64,000 nt of DNA, taken from positions 6,231,582 through 6,295,581 of the forward strand of contig OU744730.1 in the NCBI GenBank assembly GCA_916613615.1. Reading direction: 5' to 3'. The notes beneath the pieces were generated by a model. It made no database searches. It was not told where the DNA came from and was given only the letters and a program-made list of their open reading frames with translations. The position numbers and the translations under genes are program-made. Below are positions 12,641 through 23,847 of this stretch, piece by piece. The DNA comes from Steromphala cineraria (lineage: Eukaryota > Mollusca > Gastropoda > Trochida > Trochidae). Within the stretch, counting starts at the first letter, position 1, and each line of letters opens with the position of its first letter.

Positions 12641-13021
12641 TCAGTATACTAACACACTATTATAGTAAACACCATTCAAGATAGCACGCAAATAACCGTT
12701 GGACTCAACGTACCTCTTATGTCTTATATCTATTCATTATTTTAAGCACTCATTGTAACTGTCCACGGCTACTTCCATGTGTAATTAGTGTGATAAAAAG
12801 CAAATGGCGACCTTCCTACGGATGAAATCATACCTTAGCGTACACTGGAAGTGTGACAGCGTACACGTCATTAATCAAAACGTTCTATATAATCACACAG
12901 TACTAAATAAATACTGCCCTATAAATCTTATGGAAATAGGTACAAAATGGCATTCATTTGTCAGCCTTCATCATTGTAGTGAAGATGGTATAAAGCTGCG
13001 TAGCTCTACATTAATGATTGA

Positions 13022-13147
13022 TAGTTAGTTGGTGGATAGCGTTAGATTGTTGTAAACTGTTGTAGATAGTTGTAGATTGTTGTATATAGTAGTAGATTGT
13101 TGAAGATATTTGAGGGTTGTTATAGATAGCGATAGATTGATGTAGAG
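13022..13147. repeat. minisatellite (TTGTAGATAG-like), left part
   Basis: Degenerate tandem units built on 'gttgtagattgttgtagatag'. The array is interrupted by the transposon at 13150-13725 and resumes after it. Confidence 0.8.
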
Positions 13148-13149
13148 TA

Positions 13150-13725
13150 CACTCAGGGGCAAAAGAAACGATACCAACTTTTCAAAAGAGTACAAAACAA
13201 AATCCTGTTGTAAATGAAATGCGGCTACGAGCCCTTGTGATAGGCACATCAGTTGTGAATAAGTACTCACAATTTCAAACATCAAAGTATAAAACTTATA
13301 ATTGTATGACTGTTCAAATACACGAGGGGTCAAAAAACAGCTTTTTCGATGTTATTTATGGTCATAATCTTTGGAATTGGAATAAAATAATTATGAATTT
13401 TGAAAATCTATAAAATCTAAGATGTTATCAATATAAATAACCCTTGTAGAAGTTAATTTGTTCACGCATTTTGTCTGTATTTTGGTTTAAAAACAAGAAA
13501 AGGGGCCATTTTCACTATCCTATCGCGTCTAGTTAAGGAGATTTTTTAACAGCGTTTTTTGAAAGGCTTGTATTTCAAAAGCGTTAACAGATATAGCTCT
13601 GAAATTAAAAACTTAGTTCAGTTAGCTCTTGAATACATGAATTAGCCCTGTTTCAGTCGTTACTATCAATCGTAGATTAACCTATCATGCATTTTATATG
13701 GTATCGTTTCTTTTGCCCCTGAGTG
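13150..13725. mobile_element. 576-bp Tc1/mariner-type MITE with TA target duplication
   Basis: The terminal inverted repeats are perfect for at least 25 bp, beginning CACTCAGGGGCAAAAGAAAC and ending in the reverse complement. TA dinucleotides flank it at 13148-13149 and 13726-13727. There is no transposase frame, and the 64-codon open frame inside is not recognisable. TA duplication with such ends indicates a non-autonomous Tc1/mariner relative. It sits inside a minisatellite whose units continue on both sides. Confidence 0.9.
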
Positions 13726-13727
13726 TA

Positions 13728-13800
13728 TTGTAGATGGTTGTACATAGTTCCAGATAATTCTCGATTGTTTTAGATAGTTCTAGACAGTGGTACCTAGTTT
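13728..13800. repeat. minisatellite (TTGTAGATAG-like), right part
   Basis: Continues the array found before 13148, with units such as 'ttgtagatggttgtacatag' and 'ttttagatagttctagac', more diverged than on the left. Confidence 0.65.
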
Positions 13801-14484
13801 ACAGAAAGTGTAACAGAATATCTGATAGCTAGGAAGAAAATAGTTAGAATTAGTTTCAGTGCCTTAAGCACCTATGACAGAAAATTACGAAATGCTATTT
13901 GATACAAGTTGTTTCACAATGCTATTCGGGGAGGTCTAAAATTTGATGTACTATAACTTCAATTCCAAGCAAACAGATATCATCGGATATTGGTAAGATT
14001 AAAGAGACGTCATTAAAGATTTAAGATGAAATGAACCTCGATTTATTCATCTTTTACTAGAATGACTATGTCTGTGACTACGTTTTGCTTAAAGTTGGCC
14101 TTAAAGGGGAAAAAACATGACGTTAGATAAATACTATTATCTCACCAATCTTGCCAATTGCAAACCAATGTACTTTTTTAAAGTGGACAGGGTTGAAAAA
14201 TATCATTTAAAAAAGTAATATGTTGTTGCAGATGAACAAATTCTTGAAAGGAAATCCATGACCAAGTATTTAAGATGTTGATAATATAAGCTCGTCATGT
14301 ATACTCACCATCGAGAACACTGCAAAATTTACATTTCATGTGACAATACATCATCACATCATAGCAAACGGTACTGTCGTCCTACCACTTGGTAGATCCT
14401 ACGGCCTTGTAATTGATAAATTAGTTTTAAAATGGCATTTTTTTGTTACAAAGTTTTCAATATTATACTGCGATGTGTTGGTAC
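13801..14484. other. non-coding stretch, no gene seen
   Basis: AT-rich, with no recognised feature. Confidence 0.5.
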
Positions 14485-14499
14485 GCTCTGAGAGATTGG

Positions 14500-14790
14500 T
14501 AATTAAACCAAAACTAATTAACTTATCCTTTACTTTAGTACGTATTTCCGGTGTTCCATTTCACCTGCAAATAATTCTTCTTTAAATCAAAACGCTGCCT
14601 CTACGGAAAAAATATCCTTAAAGTTTTATGATCAAATTATAATTACGTCAACGCTAATCTAATTATCCTTTGCTCTAGTACGTATTTCCGGTTTTCGATT
14701 TCACCTACAAAATTAATAATGCTTCTTTAAAAAACAACGCTGCCTCTAAGGAACAATACTTTAAAGTTATATAATCAATTTCTTTTTTTA
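14500..14790. repeat. tandem duplication, ~143-bp unit, two copies
   Basis: Both units share 'tagtacgtatttccggt', 'atttcacctrcaaa', 'aacgctgcctctamgga' and 'ttaaagttwtatratcaa'. Matching landmarks lie near 14513 and 14655. It is non-coding. Confidence 0.8.
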
Positions 14791-15229
14791 ACAAATGGTT
14801 ATAAGGTGTCATTAATCAAATTCATTCGAAAAGTGTTTTAAATAATGAAAAAAAAAACAGTTGACGAGCGTCAGTATTGCATATCTATTGGATACATTTA
14901 ATTCATAGTGTGGCATGGCATTAACAAAAAGTTGTTAGATGAATAGTATTTTCTTTTATCCCATGATAATTCCATGAAGAAACAAAATATATCATAATCC
15001 CGTCCATCCATCAAAGATTATTCCAATCTAATTTAGCTCTTGCCTCATCTATCATCGCTCATGTTTCTTGGATCGTCATAGCTACTATCAATCTTGCTTT
15101 TCGTGCGGCGAAATTTACGAATTTATCGAGGCCTTTTGACAAACAAACGTATCAATTTTCTAGATAATATGAGTCGCTTTATCACGCTTACTGATTGAAG
15201 ATGAAATGCTCTTCTGTTATAGTGACGGA
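14791..15229. other. non-coding stretch, no gene seen
   Basis: The phrase 'ccttttgacaaacaaacgta' at about 15131 recurs near 16090 as 'cccttttgacaagcaaacgt', a small dispersed duplication. Nothing else was seen. Confidence 0.45.
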
Positions 15230-15500
15230 ATTTGAGTAATGTTTGTGCTAACTTATGTGATTGTGATTACTTATGTAGTTTGATTACATATGTAAGTATG
15301 ATAACTTATGTCAGCGTGTTTACTGATGTGAGTATGTGTGCGTTTCATCAAACATGAGGGTGCGCATACCTCTATTTATATTACGTAAGCGCGATTTATG
15401 TAAATAATTATTGATCAGTATGTTTGAGTACGATTACTTATGTAGTTGTGATTACTTTGTGAGTTTGACTACTTTTGAAACTATCGTTTCTTATGTCGAC
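15230..15500. repeat. degenerate minisatellite 'gattacttatgt'
   Basis: Loose repeats of 'gtgattacttatgtagtttg' about 18-22 bp long, interrupted by unrelated sequence at 15340-15420. Confidence 0.6.
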
Positions 15501-16516
15501 GAGATTATTAGGAATCACGTCAGATGCATTATAATAATTCGAAGTTTTTAACGGCGCAAATTTATTAAGTATGACTATATTTATAAGTGCACTGTAGCAT
15601 AACGTCTTAGTTAACCTGCATTTTTCAAAGGTTTTTTTTTAAAAGACGTGTTACAATAAAAGGATTTCAATATCCTTTACCTATGATTGCCGAAAGGGGC
15701 CAATTTAAATTCGTGTTAAAGTCTTCGACATGAAATCGCCAAATCGCAGAAAAGTTCATTAATGTACAATTTGCAGAAATCAATCTGAGCTTATCGGGTG
15801 ATTAAGTGAACAAATAACTTGTGTTGCATATTATAACTTTTCTGTATGTAGGGTGCCATTGACCATTCCTCATAATTGTTGATAATTACCAACAGTTAGA
15901 TCAGTCTAAACGACATCAAAATAAAATCATTAAGAAATTTAACCAATCTTTATTCATACTGATATAGCAATGTGGACTGTTATTTCGTATCTTTACTGTA
16001 GGTATCCACTGCAAAAATAATTTTTTTAGATCTCGTCTAGTTCAGATCTCAGAGCTGCAATTTCTTAAAATTAGTAAAAAAGCGAAGCCCTTTTGACAAG
16101 CAAACGTATCAATTTTCAGAATCATCCCTTGTTGATTAAAGTATCTTTCATTTTAGATGTTATACTTATAATATATATATAAAAAGAATAACTTCTCTGT
16201 TCTGCTTATTACTTTGTTATCCCACACAGTGAACTCTTTTAGCAAACTATTAATTTCACAAAATATTTAAAGGCATAGACATTACAATCTCCGGAAATGT
16301 ATCATATGTTTTTGAGGATATGAGTGAATGATATTAATTATTACTCGAGCAAGAGCGAGGGTTATTTAAACATTGCACAGGTTGAGAGAGAGTGCAATAA
16401 TAACAATATTACGTGAACCTTTATATTTAAATTTAATAAAAAAGAAGAACATTCAAAGCGTTCTTCACTTGCAAAAGTGCCTTTACGAAAAACAGTTATC
16501 ACCTCTTTGACAGCGT
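15501..16516. other. non-coding stretch, no gene seen
   Basis: AT-rich, with short A/T runs. No recognised exon or element. Confidence 0.5.
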
Positions 16517-16520
16517 TTAA

Positions 16521-16890
16521 AGGGGCGGTAACGCGTTTTAGGGGGAATATAAGGTGGTGTAAGGAAAATGAAATAAATTGAAAGACGATGTATTCAAACC
16601 AAATGAAGCAGTAACAAATCAAATATGTAATATTCAACCTTGCGATTCCTTTTTATTCCAAAAAATGAATTAAAGATATTCACATAAAAATGACCGCCTA
16701 TGAACTTAATGTGAAACCTCGAGCTCATTATTTGTTCTCTGACTATGGATGATTGGTTGTTGTAATGAAATTTGTAACACTAAAAATAAAGAATATAAAA
16801 AAAAGAAAATAATACTTTTAGCATTAACGTAAAATTGCCAGTGTAAAACTGAAAATATGAAATTTAAAAAAAAATGTGCTACTGCCCCTT
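16521..16890 (+). mobile_element. TTAA-flanked MITE copy (diverged)
   Basis: Starts AGGGGCGGTAACGCG and ends GTGCTACTGCCCCT, with TTAA on each side (16517-16520, 16891-16894). Interior family landmarks are present: 'agggggaatataaggtg', 'aaaatgaaataaattgaaag', 'ggatgattggttgttgtaatga'. It is more diverged from the consensus than the 21.7 and 50.9 kb copies. It is non-coding; the short minus-strand frames across it are chance. Confidence 0.85.
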
Positions 16891-17843
16891 TAAAGAGAAA
16901 TCGTTTTGACAGTTGATTATAGGTGACATTTGCACATGTGCAAATATGAAAATATGTCACTGCTTCTCTTTAATTAGTAGTAAAGAAAGTATTGTCGAGT
17001 GCTGAAAAGTCATAAACTTCAATTCCGATGACAGGTGCCAATGTTCAATTACAACACAAAACAAGAATGTTTTGTGTATTTGCAAAGTTAATGACATTAC
17101 TTGTGAAAACACCGAGGTGTTGATTGTTTTAACACACATAACACCCCAGCTTGAAATTTTAAGTGTTTGGGATCAAAGGAGTTGGATCTTGTTTCTTTGT
17201 GAAATGAAATTTCAAACGAGTCTTAATGTTGCTCATGTAGACGTGTGACTGTTTCCGTGAATGCATTTGAAACAGAGTTTGAAAGTTTTAAAACATGGCA
17301 GTAACAATCTATTACGCAATGACACATCAAAGTTAATTACTAGCGATCTAAAGCATTGCAGCTAGTGCCATGACGTTCATGGAAAGATTAAAGCATTTGA
17401 CCTTATACAGAACCTTTAAAAATTCAAATCTCTATTTTTGCACTTATAAAAGGTTTTATATTTACAAAAACATATATTCTAAATTTAAGCGAAATTCTTC
17501 AGGTAATAACGATTTTTTATCACGAGCACAATATAGAATACAAGATAAGTCCTACATTCAACAGCAATTTCGTTGGTCACTTGTGATGCTTTGGTGTGAA
17601 TAAATCATAATTCTATAACGCTTATATATTAAAGTGAATTGTGACACTATCAACTTATTTTAAAATCTAAAACACGAAATAACAAGAAGAAAACATTCCA
17701 CAGAAACTTATTCGTATTAGTGTAGGTGCTTTTGTGATCTTTGCGCCTCATTTATTCGAAAAATACGAAAAAGGTTCTACAACTTTTTTGAATATCATTA
17801 TAAAACTATTTCCGAATTATTTATAAATAACTATTTTACATTA
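16891..17843. other. non-coding stretch, no gene seen
   Basis: AT-rich. The short frames at 16957-17139 and 17370-17603 lack any recognisable content. Confidence 0.5.
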
Positions 17844-18002
17844 ATGCAGAGGAATATATGAAATACAACTGTATTGTTCATTGTATGCGACGTTTCGACA
17901 AAGATTCTTGTGTCGTTCTCAAGCAGAGAACGACACCAGAATTTGTGTTGAAACGTCGCATACAATGAACGAAGAAGTCGTCATCCATATATTCCTCTGC
18001 AT
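17844..18002. mobile_element. 159-bp palindromic element with GAAACGTCGCAT core
   Basis: Two arms of about 75 bp face each other around a small loop near 17923. Both carry 'gagaacgacac', 'GAAACGTCGCATACAATGAA' and 'catatattcctctgcat'. The family recurs as a shorter form at 54525-54587. The GAAACGTC motif is reminiscent of ends of Penelope-like retroelements, but nothing else supports that. Confidence 0.75.
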
Positions 18003-18161
18003 CATTGTCTTTCCAACTTCTTCACTGCCTCTCAAAAAAGTTATTTTGCATTGAGTCGGATGAATATTTATAGCAAAAATACATTCAAACTCCTTGTCTC
18101 GTGCATTATAAACTTCAACCAACCCCCTACAGATTTGATAAAGTCTTCTTCTTTGCTTCAG

Positions 18162-18345
18162 GCACGGTACAATGGCGTTATAACCAGTCTACCCATGGTC
18201 CCTTTTTGAACGACAGCGTTATAACGGTGACATACGAAGATGGTCACTGGAGTCTGCCCTACTTCGACTGTGGAGGTGGCGATATCTGGATGATGACTTA
18301 CACTGTGCCTTTCTTTGGATACAAAAACGGAACTTTCAAATTTAA
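18162..18345 (+). CDS. internal exon, Cache-like extracellular domain of a GPR158/GPR179-like receptor (partial gene)
   Basis: An open segment of 184 nt lies between a strong acceptor (pyrimidine-rich 'cttcttctttgcttcag' ending at 18161) and a consensus donor (GTGAGT at 18346). It reads as 2 nt, 60 codons, 2 nt. The peptide is protein-like, with N-glycosylation motifs NQS, NDS and NGT, and a core W-S-L-P-Y-F-D-C-G-G-G-D-I-W-M-M-T-Y. That core resembles the 'W..PY.(E/D)C....W.VT' segment I recall from the Cache domain of GPR158/GPR179 (metabotropic glycine receptor family), where a Tyr and an acidic residue two positions on help bind the ligand. The assignment is from memory and tentative; exon status is well supported. 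No partner exon was identified nearby. It would be part of a plasma-membrane receptor's extracellular region. Confidence 0.65.
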
Positions 18346-18839
18346 GTGAGTTATTTTTCAATTGCAGATACTATTTCCCAAAGGATGCAGGAACATTCTT
18401 ACAATTCGAGTCACTTCAGTTCATCTTTCTGAGCGTTTCAAAGAAAAGTGATTTTTTTTTATACCGAGCTTTTTCTCTAATGATGAACGAAAAGTTTGAA
18501 AATTTTAGTTGTTTGTCTCTACAAGGTAGACAGGATTATTACTTACCTCGACATAGCTTGTGTCAAATGTAATGACGTCATACTGAACATACTCATTCTT
18601 TTTACCCCGCTTGGGCAATATTTCAACCATTAGCGGCGCGCATCTGTATTGAAAAACAACTTATAAGGTCTAAAACGTTTATTGGAGCCCCTCAAAGTTC
18701 TTGCTCTTAATCATTTTGTCATTTGTGAGGACGGTGGCTTAAATCATAGTTTTGTGTTCTCTGCTTTCTGGAGAGATTTCATTTGCAAATTCATATCCTG
18801 TGCTTGCAATAATACTAGGCACCGTGATATCAGGGATAT
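18346..18839. other. putative intron sequence, no further exon seen
   Basis: Follows the donor at 18346. The short frames at 18315-18572 and 18682-18942 run into repeats and lack splice context. Confidence 0.4.
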
Positions 18840-18956
18840 ATTCGTAAAAGCGGCGTTTAACACCTCAGCTCAGCTCACTTCACCTCACATCACCTCACAT
18901 CACCTCACATCACCTCACATCACATCACATCACATCACATAACCTCACCTCAAAGG
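18840..18956 (+). repeat. SINE-type 3' tail with (CACCTCACAT)n
   Basis: Contains 'aaaagcggcgtttaacacctcagctcag' followed by about five 'cacctcacat' units and 'cacat' repeats. The CGGCGTTTAAC-CTCA tail matches the 3' end of the fuller SINE at 39292-39600 (AAAGCGGCGTTAAAC ... CTCACCTCA). No tRNA-like head was found upstream, so this copy is 5'-truncated. Confidence 0.65.
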
Positions 18957-19892
18957 CAGTTACGATCAACTACATGTAACTACTGACTTTGCTGACGAAA
19001 AAGTTCATTCGGTTCTTGATTATGGTTATGTCTGATCCATGATAACGCTTTGCATTAGTATCGGATCAAGCCTATTTTGAATATAAGTAAAGAACATTTA
19101 CACCGAGTAATCGTCTATTGTCTCATTCATTTTTTATTTCAAATCGTAATGAGAAAAGACTCAACTTCAACCCGTTGATGACTTACCTAATTTTGTATGT
19201 TTATATCGGTATCAACATTCTGCCTACAACATCGTGATAACATTCAAGCCAAAATTCTCGTACCTCTGAAGGCTGCATTTTATGCATTTATGCATGCATG
19301 TATATCTTGCACTCATAAATGTGCACATCAGAATTTCAAATGCTTGATGTTTCTACATTCATGATGACTGGCTTTCCAATGTTCGACCTAAGCTGGAAAG
19401 ACAAACTTTTTTCAAGTGATGTCAAAGAGGAGAACTTTTTAACGATTTCGAGGATGGTCATTATTTAAGGAAAAAACACTACGACGCATGACAGATATAT
19501 ATGTGCTGAGCATAAAGTTGAATTTTTACACCTTTTAAAAAGAAATGTTATCTTCTTAATTTCACAGTTTAACTTTTTAAACGAAAAAAAACTTAGAAGA
19601 GATGTATTAAGATACCCACAGGGGAATAAGAAAGCGTCGTCAAAGTTGGTAATTTATTTCATGGATGTGTCGTAACTTCGGCATAATTTCTTTTTTAAAT
19701 AAACTCTTTCGTACAGGCGCCGTGTGCTCACAGTTATGTTTGGTGATGAATAATAATTTTGCTTTAGGCACTTAATGATTTTTCAAGAACATTTATCATT
19801 TGTGACTTACAACGTGCATTTCTCTTCTACTTTTAAATATTTATTTTTGAGCCTATCAATTAATGAATATGACAAAATGAGGTGAGGGTAAA
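18957..19892. other. non-coding stretch, no gene seen
   Basis: AT-rich, with a 'tgcatttatgcatgcatgta' run near 19283. No exon was recognised. Confidence 0.5.
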
Positions 19893-20165
19893 ATGATTTA
19901 TTGTTTGATTCCGGCGTAACTGATACAAGACATTTCCTTCGTATATAATTAGGATACTATTTGCATACCGTACTCTATGAATACGTTATAGTAGTTCGTA
20001 GGAATTTATTTGACACCATTATTAGATGGTTTATCGTTTGATTCAGACGTATCTGATACAAGACATTTCAATCATATATATAATAAGGATACTATTTTCA
20101 TACCGTTCTCTATGAATACGTTATAGTAGTTCGTAGGAATTTATTTGATATCATTATTAGATGCT
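19893..20165. repeat. tandem duplication, ~135-bp unit, two copies
   Basis: The units share 'gatacaagacatttc', 'aaggatactattt.cataccg', 'tctatgaatacgttatagta', 'gttcgtaggaatttatttga' and 'cattattagatg'. Both copies are nearly identical, so the duplication is fairly recent. It is non-coding. Confidence 0.88.
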
Positions 20166-21743
20166 TTATTTGTGATAAAAACTAAAGTGATTTATGAATG
20201 GGCTTTGTGTTATCAAAAATTTAGAAGGGCATTTGATTATTGTAGTATCACAATCACACGTATTTGAAGTTTGTGGTATCTGGTTTTGGTTTTATCAACA
20301 TATATGTGTAGGTAGGAAGGAGTAGTCATAAAAAATAAACACAAACATGTTCCTCATCGTGTCCAAAATGTTGTTGTGTGATGAATAAGGAAATATGCTT
20401 TATTACATACCTCATATATCTATAGAGAGTAATGTTCTATGAGAATACATTTTTGAAAATTAATCAAATTCAGAAAAACGCCATGGTAAAAAAAAATCAC
20501 TTATAAGTATTCTTTGACTGATGAAGATTATATCTCCTGTTGCTGTCAGTTAGAGTTAGAGTTAGAGTCAAAAGGCTTTATATATTTGTCATTGAAAATC
20601 ATATGATAAAACCAACTGAGATGTAAATTTTCAGTAAGCTCAGTATATGTGTAGGATATTAGCCTCTTAACACCAACACATCATTCAATGATTAGAAAAG
20701 AAAGTAAAATAAATGGTCAACAAAATATATAATTTGTTGAGTTATCAAACTCTTCCTGGATTACAATTGGAACAGCCTTTCACCGTTAAATTGTTGTTTG
20801 ATTTAGACGGAACAATCAAATGTGAAAACGTTGCATGTTTCAAGAATATGTCATCACAAAAATGTCAGTATTGCTCCCAATAAAAAAACAAGTGCCATGT
20901 AAACATAATGTTATGCCACCTTTGCCATATTAGCCCATTACGCCAGTCCCTTATGGTAAAGAGTTGCACAAGTTACAAATCAAGAACATTTAAGAACAGT
21001 TTTTTTATATTCCATGTTCATCTTGGCCTTTGTGCGCTAAGAGGCGAAGTCATTATTCAGTTTTATGCAGGCAATTCCCACTGAGATGTAGATATTTTTA
21101 AAATGATATACAGATTTAATAACTTACACAAATATCATTGCGTGCCGAAGGCCCTTTTAACTGAAAACATATATCATATTCTACAAACAACATCTATTGT
21201 GATTGTAGATTTATTACATATTCACAAACTACTTTGGTCACGGAAGCAAATTTGTTTTTCTTTCTCATAGTCAAAAATGCTGCAGCGTCTCAAAATGCAA
21301 CTCAGTTGTCAATTGATACAACTTGTATCAATTCTATGCCAATAAATACAACTTCTATTAAGTAATATCTAGTCAATTGATAATCATACACGAATGAAAT
21401 CAATCACCCATGATCAATATTTGTATTTCTTGAACAAACGGCACTGTCGATTGCAGGATACTATCTTTCAATTACAATATGAAATTCGTATTGTAAATTC
21501 GATAAAATATACATTATGGTATTGTAATATGCTCGTGTGTATTTACTACAAAAAGGTTGTTAGAAAGAATTTGACTTTCACTGAATCCATATCCTAAGCC
21601 ATCAGTGCACATCACAGTTTGTTTAAATTTACTTTATAAGAGATATGTGATGTATTAAATTATGGCACATTTAAAATTACACACATTTGCAGCACGTTAA
21701 TAGAATAATTGGTGTCTAGAAAATGCTCTGTTAAGATGTTTGT
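20166..21743. other. non-coding stretch, no gene seen
   Basis: AT-rich. A short (AGTTAG)n run lies at about 20550-20568. No exon was recognised. Confidence 0.5.
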
Positions 21744-21747
21744 TTAA

Positions 21748-22102
21748 AGGGGCAGTAGCACGTTTTTAGGGGGAATATAAGGTGATGTCAGGAAAATGAA
21801 AATAAATGGTTCCAATTGAAAGACAATGTATTCAAACTAAATGAAGCAGTAATAATTCAAATATATAACGTAAAGTTCAGCCATGCGATTCATTTCTCTT
21901 ACAAAAATGAATTAAAGGTGTTCACAAAAAAATGGCCGCCAATGGATTTTATGTGAAGCCTCATTCTTTGTCCTCTGACTATTAATTATTGGCTTGTGTA
22001 ATGAGATTGTTGACACTGTCAATATGATACATTTAGCATTTACTTACAATTATAAGTGAAATATTTAAAATGTAAATTTATCAAAAACGTGATACTGCCC
22101 CT
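21748..22102 (+). mobile_element. TTAA-flanked MITE copy, forward
   Basis: Begins AGGGGCAGTAGCACGTTTTT and ends ACGTGATACTGCCCCT, with TTAA at 21744-21747 and 22103-22106. The roughly 355-bp body contains 'gggaatataaggtgatgtca', 'aataaatggttccaattgaa' and 'atggccgccaatgga'. The ends are near consensus and no open frame is present. A TTAA duplication is the hallmark of piggyBac-type transposition, which is the suggested superfamily. Confidence 0.93.
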
Positions 22103-22186
22103 TTAAGGAATAGAAATGCTATTAATAAATTTATTGTTTATAAATACTAATAATAGAAACACTATCATAACCCCTACCTTGTTTAA

Positions 22187-22537
22187 AGGGGCAGTAGCAC
22201 GTTTTTTGATAATTTTAAATTTTAAATACTTCACTGCTAATTGTAAGTTAATGCTTAATGTATTAATTTGACAGTGTCAACAATCACATTACACAAGCCA
22301 ATCACCCATAGTCAGAAGACAAAGTATGGAGATTAACATAAAATCCATTGGCGGCCATTTTTTGTGAACACCTTTAATTCATTTTGTGTAAGAAAAAGGA
22401 ATCGCATGGCTAAACTTTACGTTATATATTTGAAATAGTACTGCTTCACTTACATACATTTTCTTTCAATTGGAACCATTAATTTTCATTTTCCTGACAT
22501 CACCTTATATTCCCCATAAAAACGTGCTACTGCCCCT
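22187..22537 (-). mobile_element. TTAA-flanked MITE copy, reverse
   Basis: This is the same family as the copy at 21748 but inverted. It starts AGGGGCAGTAGCACG, carries 'ggcggccatttt' and 'ggaaccattaattttcattt' as reverse complements of the forward landmarks, and ends CGTGCTACTGCCCCT. TTAA flanks it at 22183-22186 and 22538-22541. With the neighbouring forward copy it makes a large inverted repeat with an 80-bp spacer. Confidence 0.93.
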
Positions 22538-22541
22538 TTAA

Positions 22542-23710
22542 ATGCTGTCAATAATTGTAGAAATAGGTACGTGTATTAATTTCCACATTGAATATGTCTT
22601 TGTTGATGAACATTTATGTTTTATCAAAATTAATTTTGGATCAATTGTTAACAAAAGATTTTAGTTTTCGAAAACAAAAATTAAAAACACTTAAACACTT
22701 TATCATCATAAAACTTTAAAAAATGAAATATTTATAATTGAAAATATCACATTTGATTAATTCAACTGAAGTGTGTACATTCTTTTGTCTGGCAGTTTAT
22801 ATGCCTTTCAGTGACAATACTATCGTACAGGACTGTTCGCAGAACAGCAACACAGATCGTGTGATTACCAGTGTGAAAGAGTCAGTGGGTACTACTACAG
22901 GGTTCAGTTTTCAGGTGTTGTTAATTAACGTCAGGTATTAATGTAGAACAGTGCCACCTGCAACTCACCTAAGAATGGACACTTACGTATGAATAGTTCA
23001 TACATTTAGGCGTGAATCTTATTAGGGAGCCGTTAAAATGACCAGAGTGATTTGAAAACGAGACACAGCAGTAGTATGCATTGAAACATGAGATGAACTA
23101 ACGCGTCTCGTAACGTTGAATGAGGTCCGAAATTTAAATCTGTTAAAATAATCCGTTCAAATCGTGCCATGTCATCATTATTCATGTGACTAATGTGATT
23201 GGGTTCGGGTTTCTCGTAGGACACATAATATGACCCTCTACAGATGTTGCGTGTGCTCTAATAAGGTGTCAAGTGGCTGTATTTAGAACAGCTTATGTTT
23301 ATTCGGAGCAACTATTGCGTCAGGACCATGCCGTTGGTTGTCACGAAAGCTGCACGTTATGGTGGAAATACTATCATGTACAGAATTTCGGTGACTACCA
23401 TTCCTGTAATTCGAAAACCTTTCCAATCGTTGGTATATTTCATATCACAAGACACTTGGGTGGAATTCTCTCTTTATTATATGATAGGCGGTGCAATACC
23501 AAGATCTATCAATGAAAATAAACCATGTTAGCAGTTACTACTTATGATAACAAGGATCTGACGTCATCGAACAATGTTCTGACGCAATGGCACGCTCAAG
23601 ACGTCATGTTGTTGCTTAGGCGACAGACTTTCTTTTTAGAACCGACTCAACGTCAATGCGCTTTAATTTTGTTAGAAATACAACGATTGAATCATAAAAT
23701 GATTAGAAAG
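22542..23710. other. gene not established; two ambiguous open stretches
   Basis: A 103-nt open segment at 22812-22914 has an acceptor-like 'atatgcctttcag' but a weak donor and two competing frames. At 23273-23531 two frames are open at once for about 80 codons. Neither is recognised. Confidence 0.3.
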
Positions 23711-23847
23711 TTTGTCTTTTCTTGACAAATACCATGTTTATCTAAAAGTTGAATTTATATCATCACTCATAGCTGCGCCAGTCTTGACTATATAAACTTG
23801 TTCCTCACTCGATGAGATAAACTTGATATTTGTCAAGAAAAGACAAA
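23711..23847. mobile_element. short inverted-repeat element (foldback family terminus)
   Basis: The ends are 'tttgtcttttcttgacaaat' and its reverse complement, followed inward by 'accatgtttatct' and 'gatgagataaact'. The same terminal phrase (TCTTTTCTTGAC, then CCATG, then ATCTCATCGAGTGAGG) forms the ends of the 2-kb foldback element at 34825-36784, so this is probably a minimal or solo member. Confidence 0.7.

Noticed and set aside
12296..12652. Open frames rich in Met-Thr, His or Ser
   Set aside because: They are translations of the GATGAC/ATG microsatellite.
22812..22914. Possible exon with acceptor-like 'atatgcctttcag'
   Set aside because: Two frames are open at once (one Cys/Tyr-rich, one Ser/Thr-rich), the donor GTGTTG is weak, and no family was recognised. 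Its phase would fit after the 18162-18345 exon in one frame, but that has a one-in-three chance.
23273..23531. Two overlapping ~80-codon plus-strand open frames
   Set aside because: Neither frame shows a recognisable domain, and both being open together suggests chance composition.
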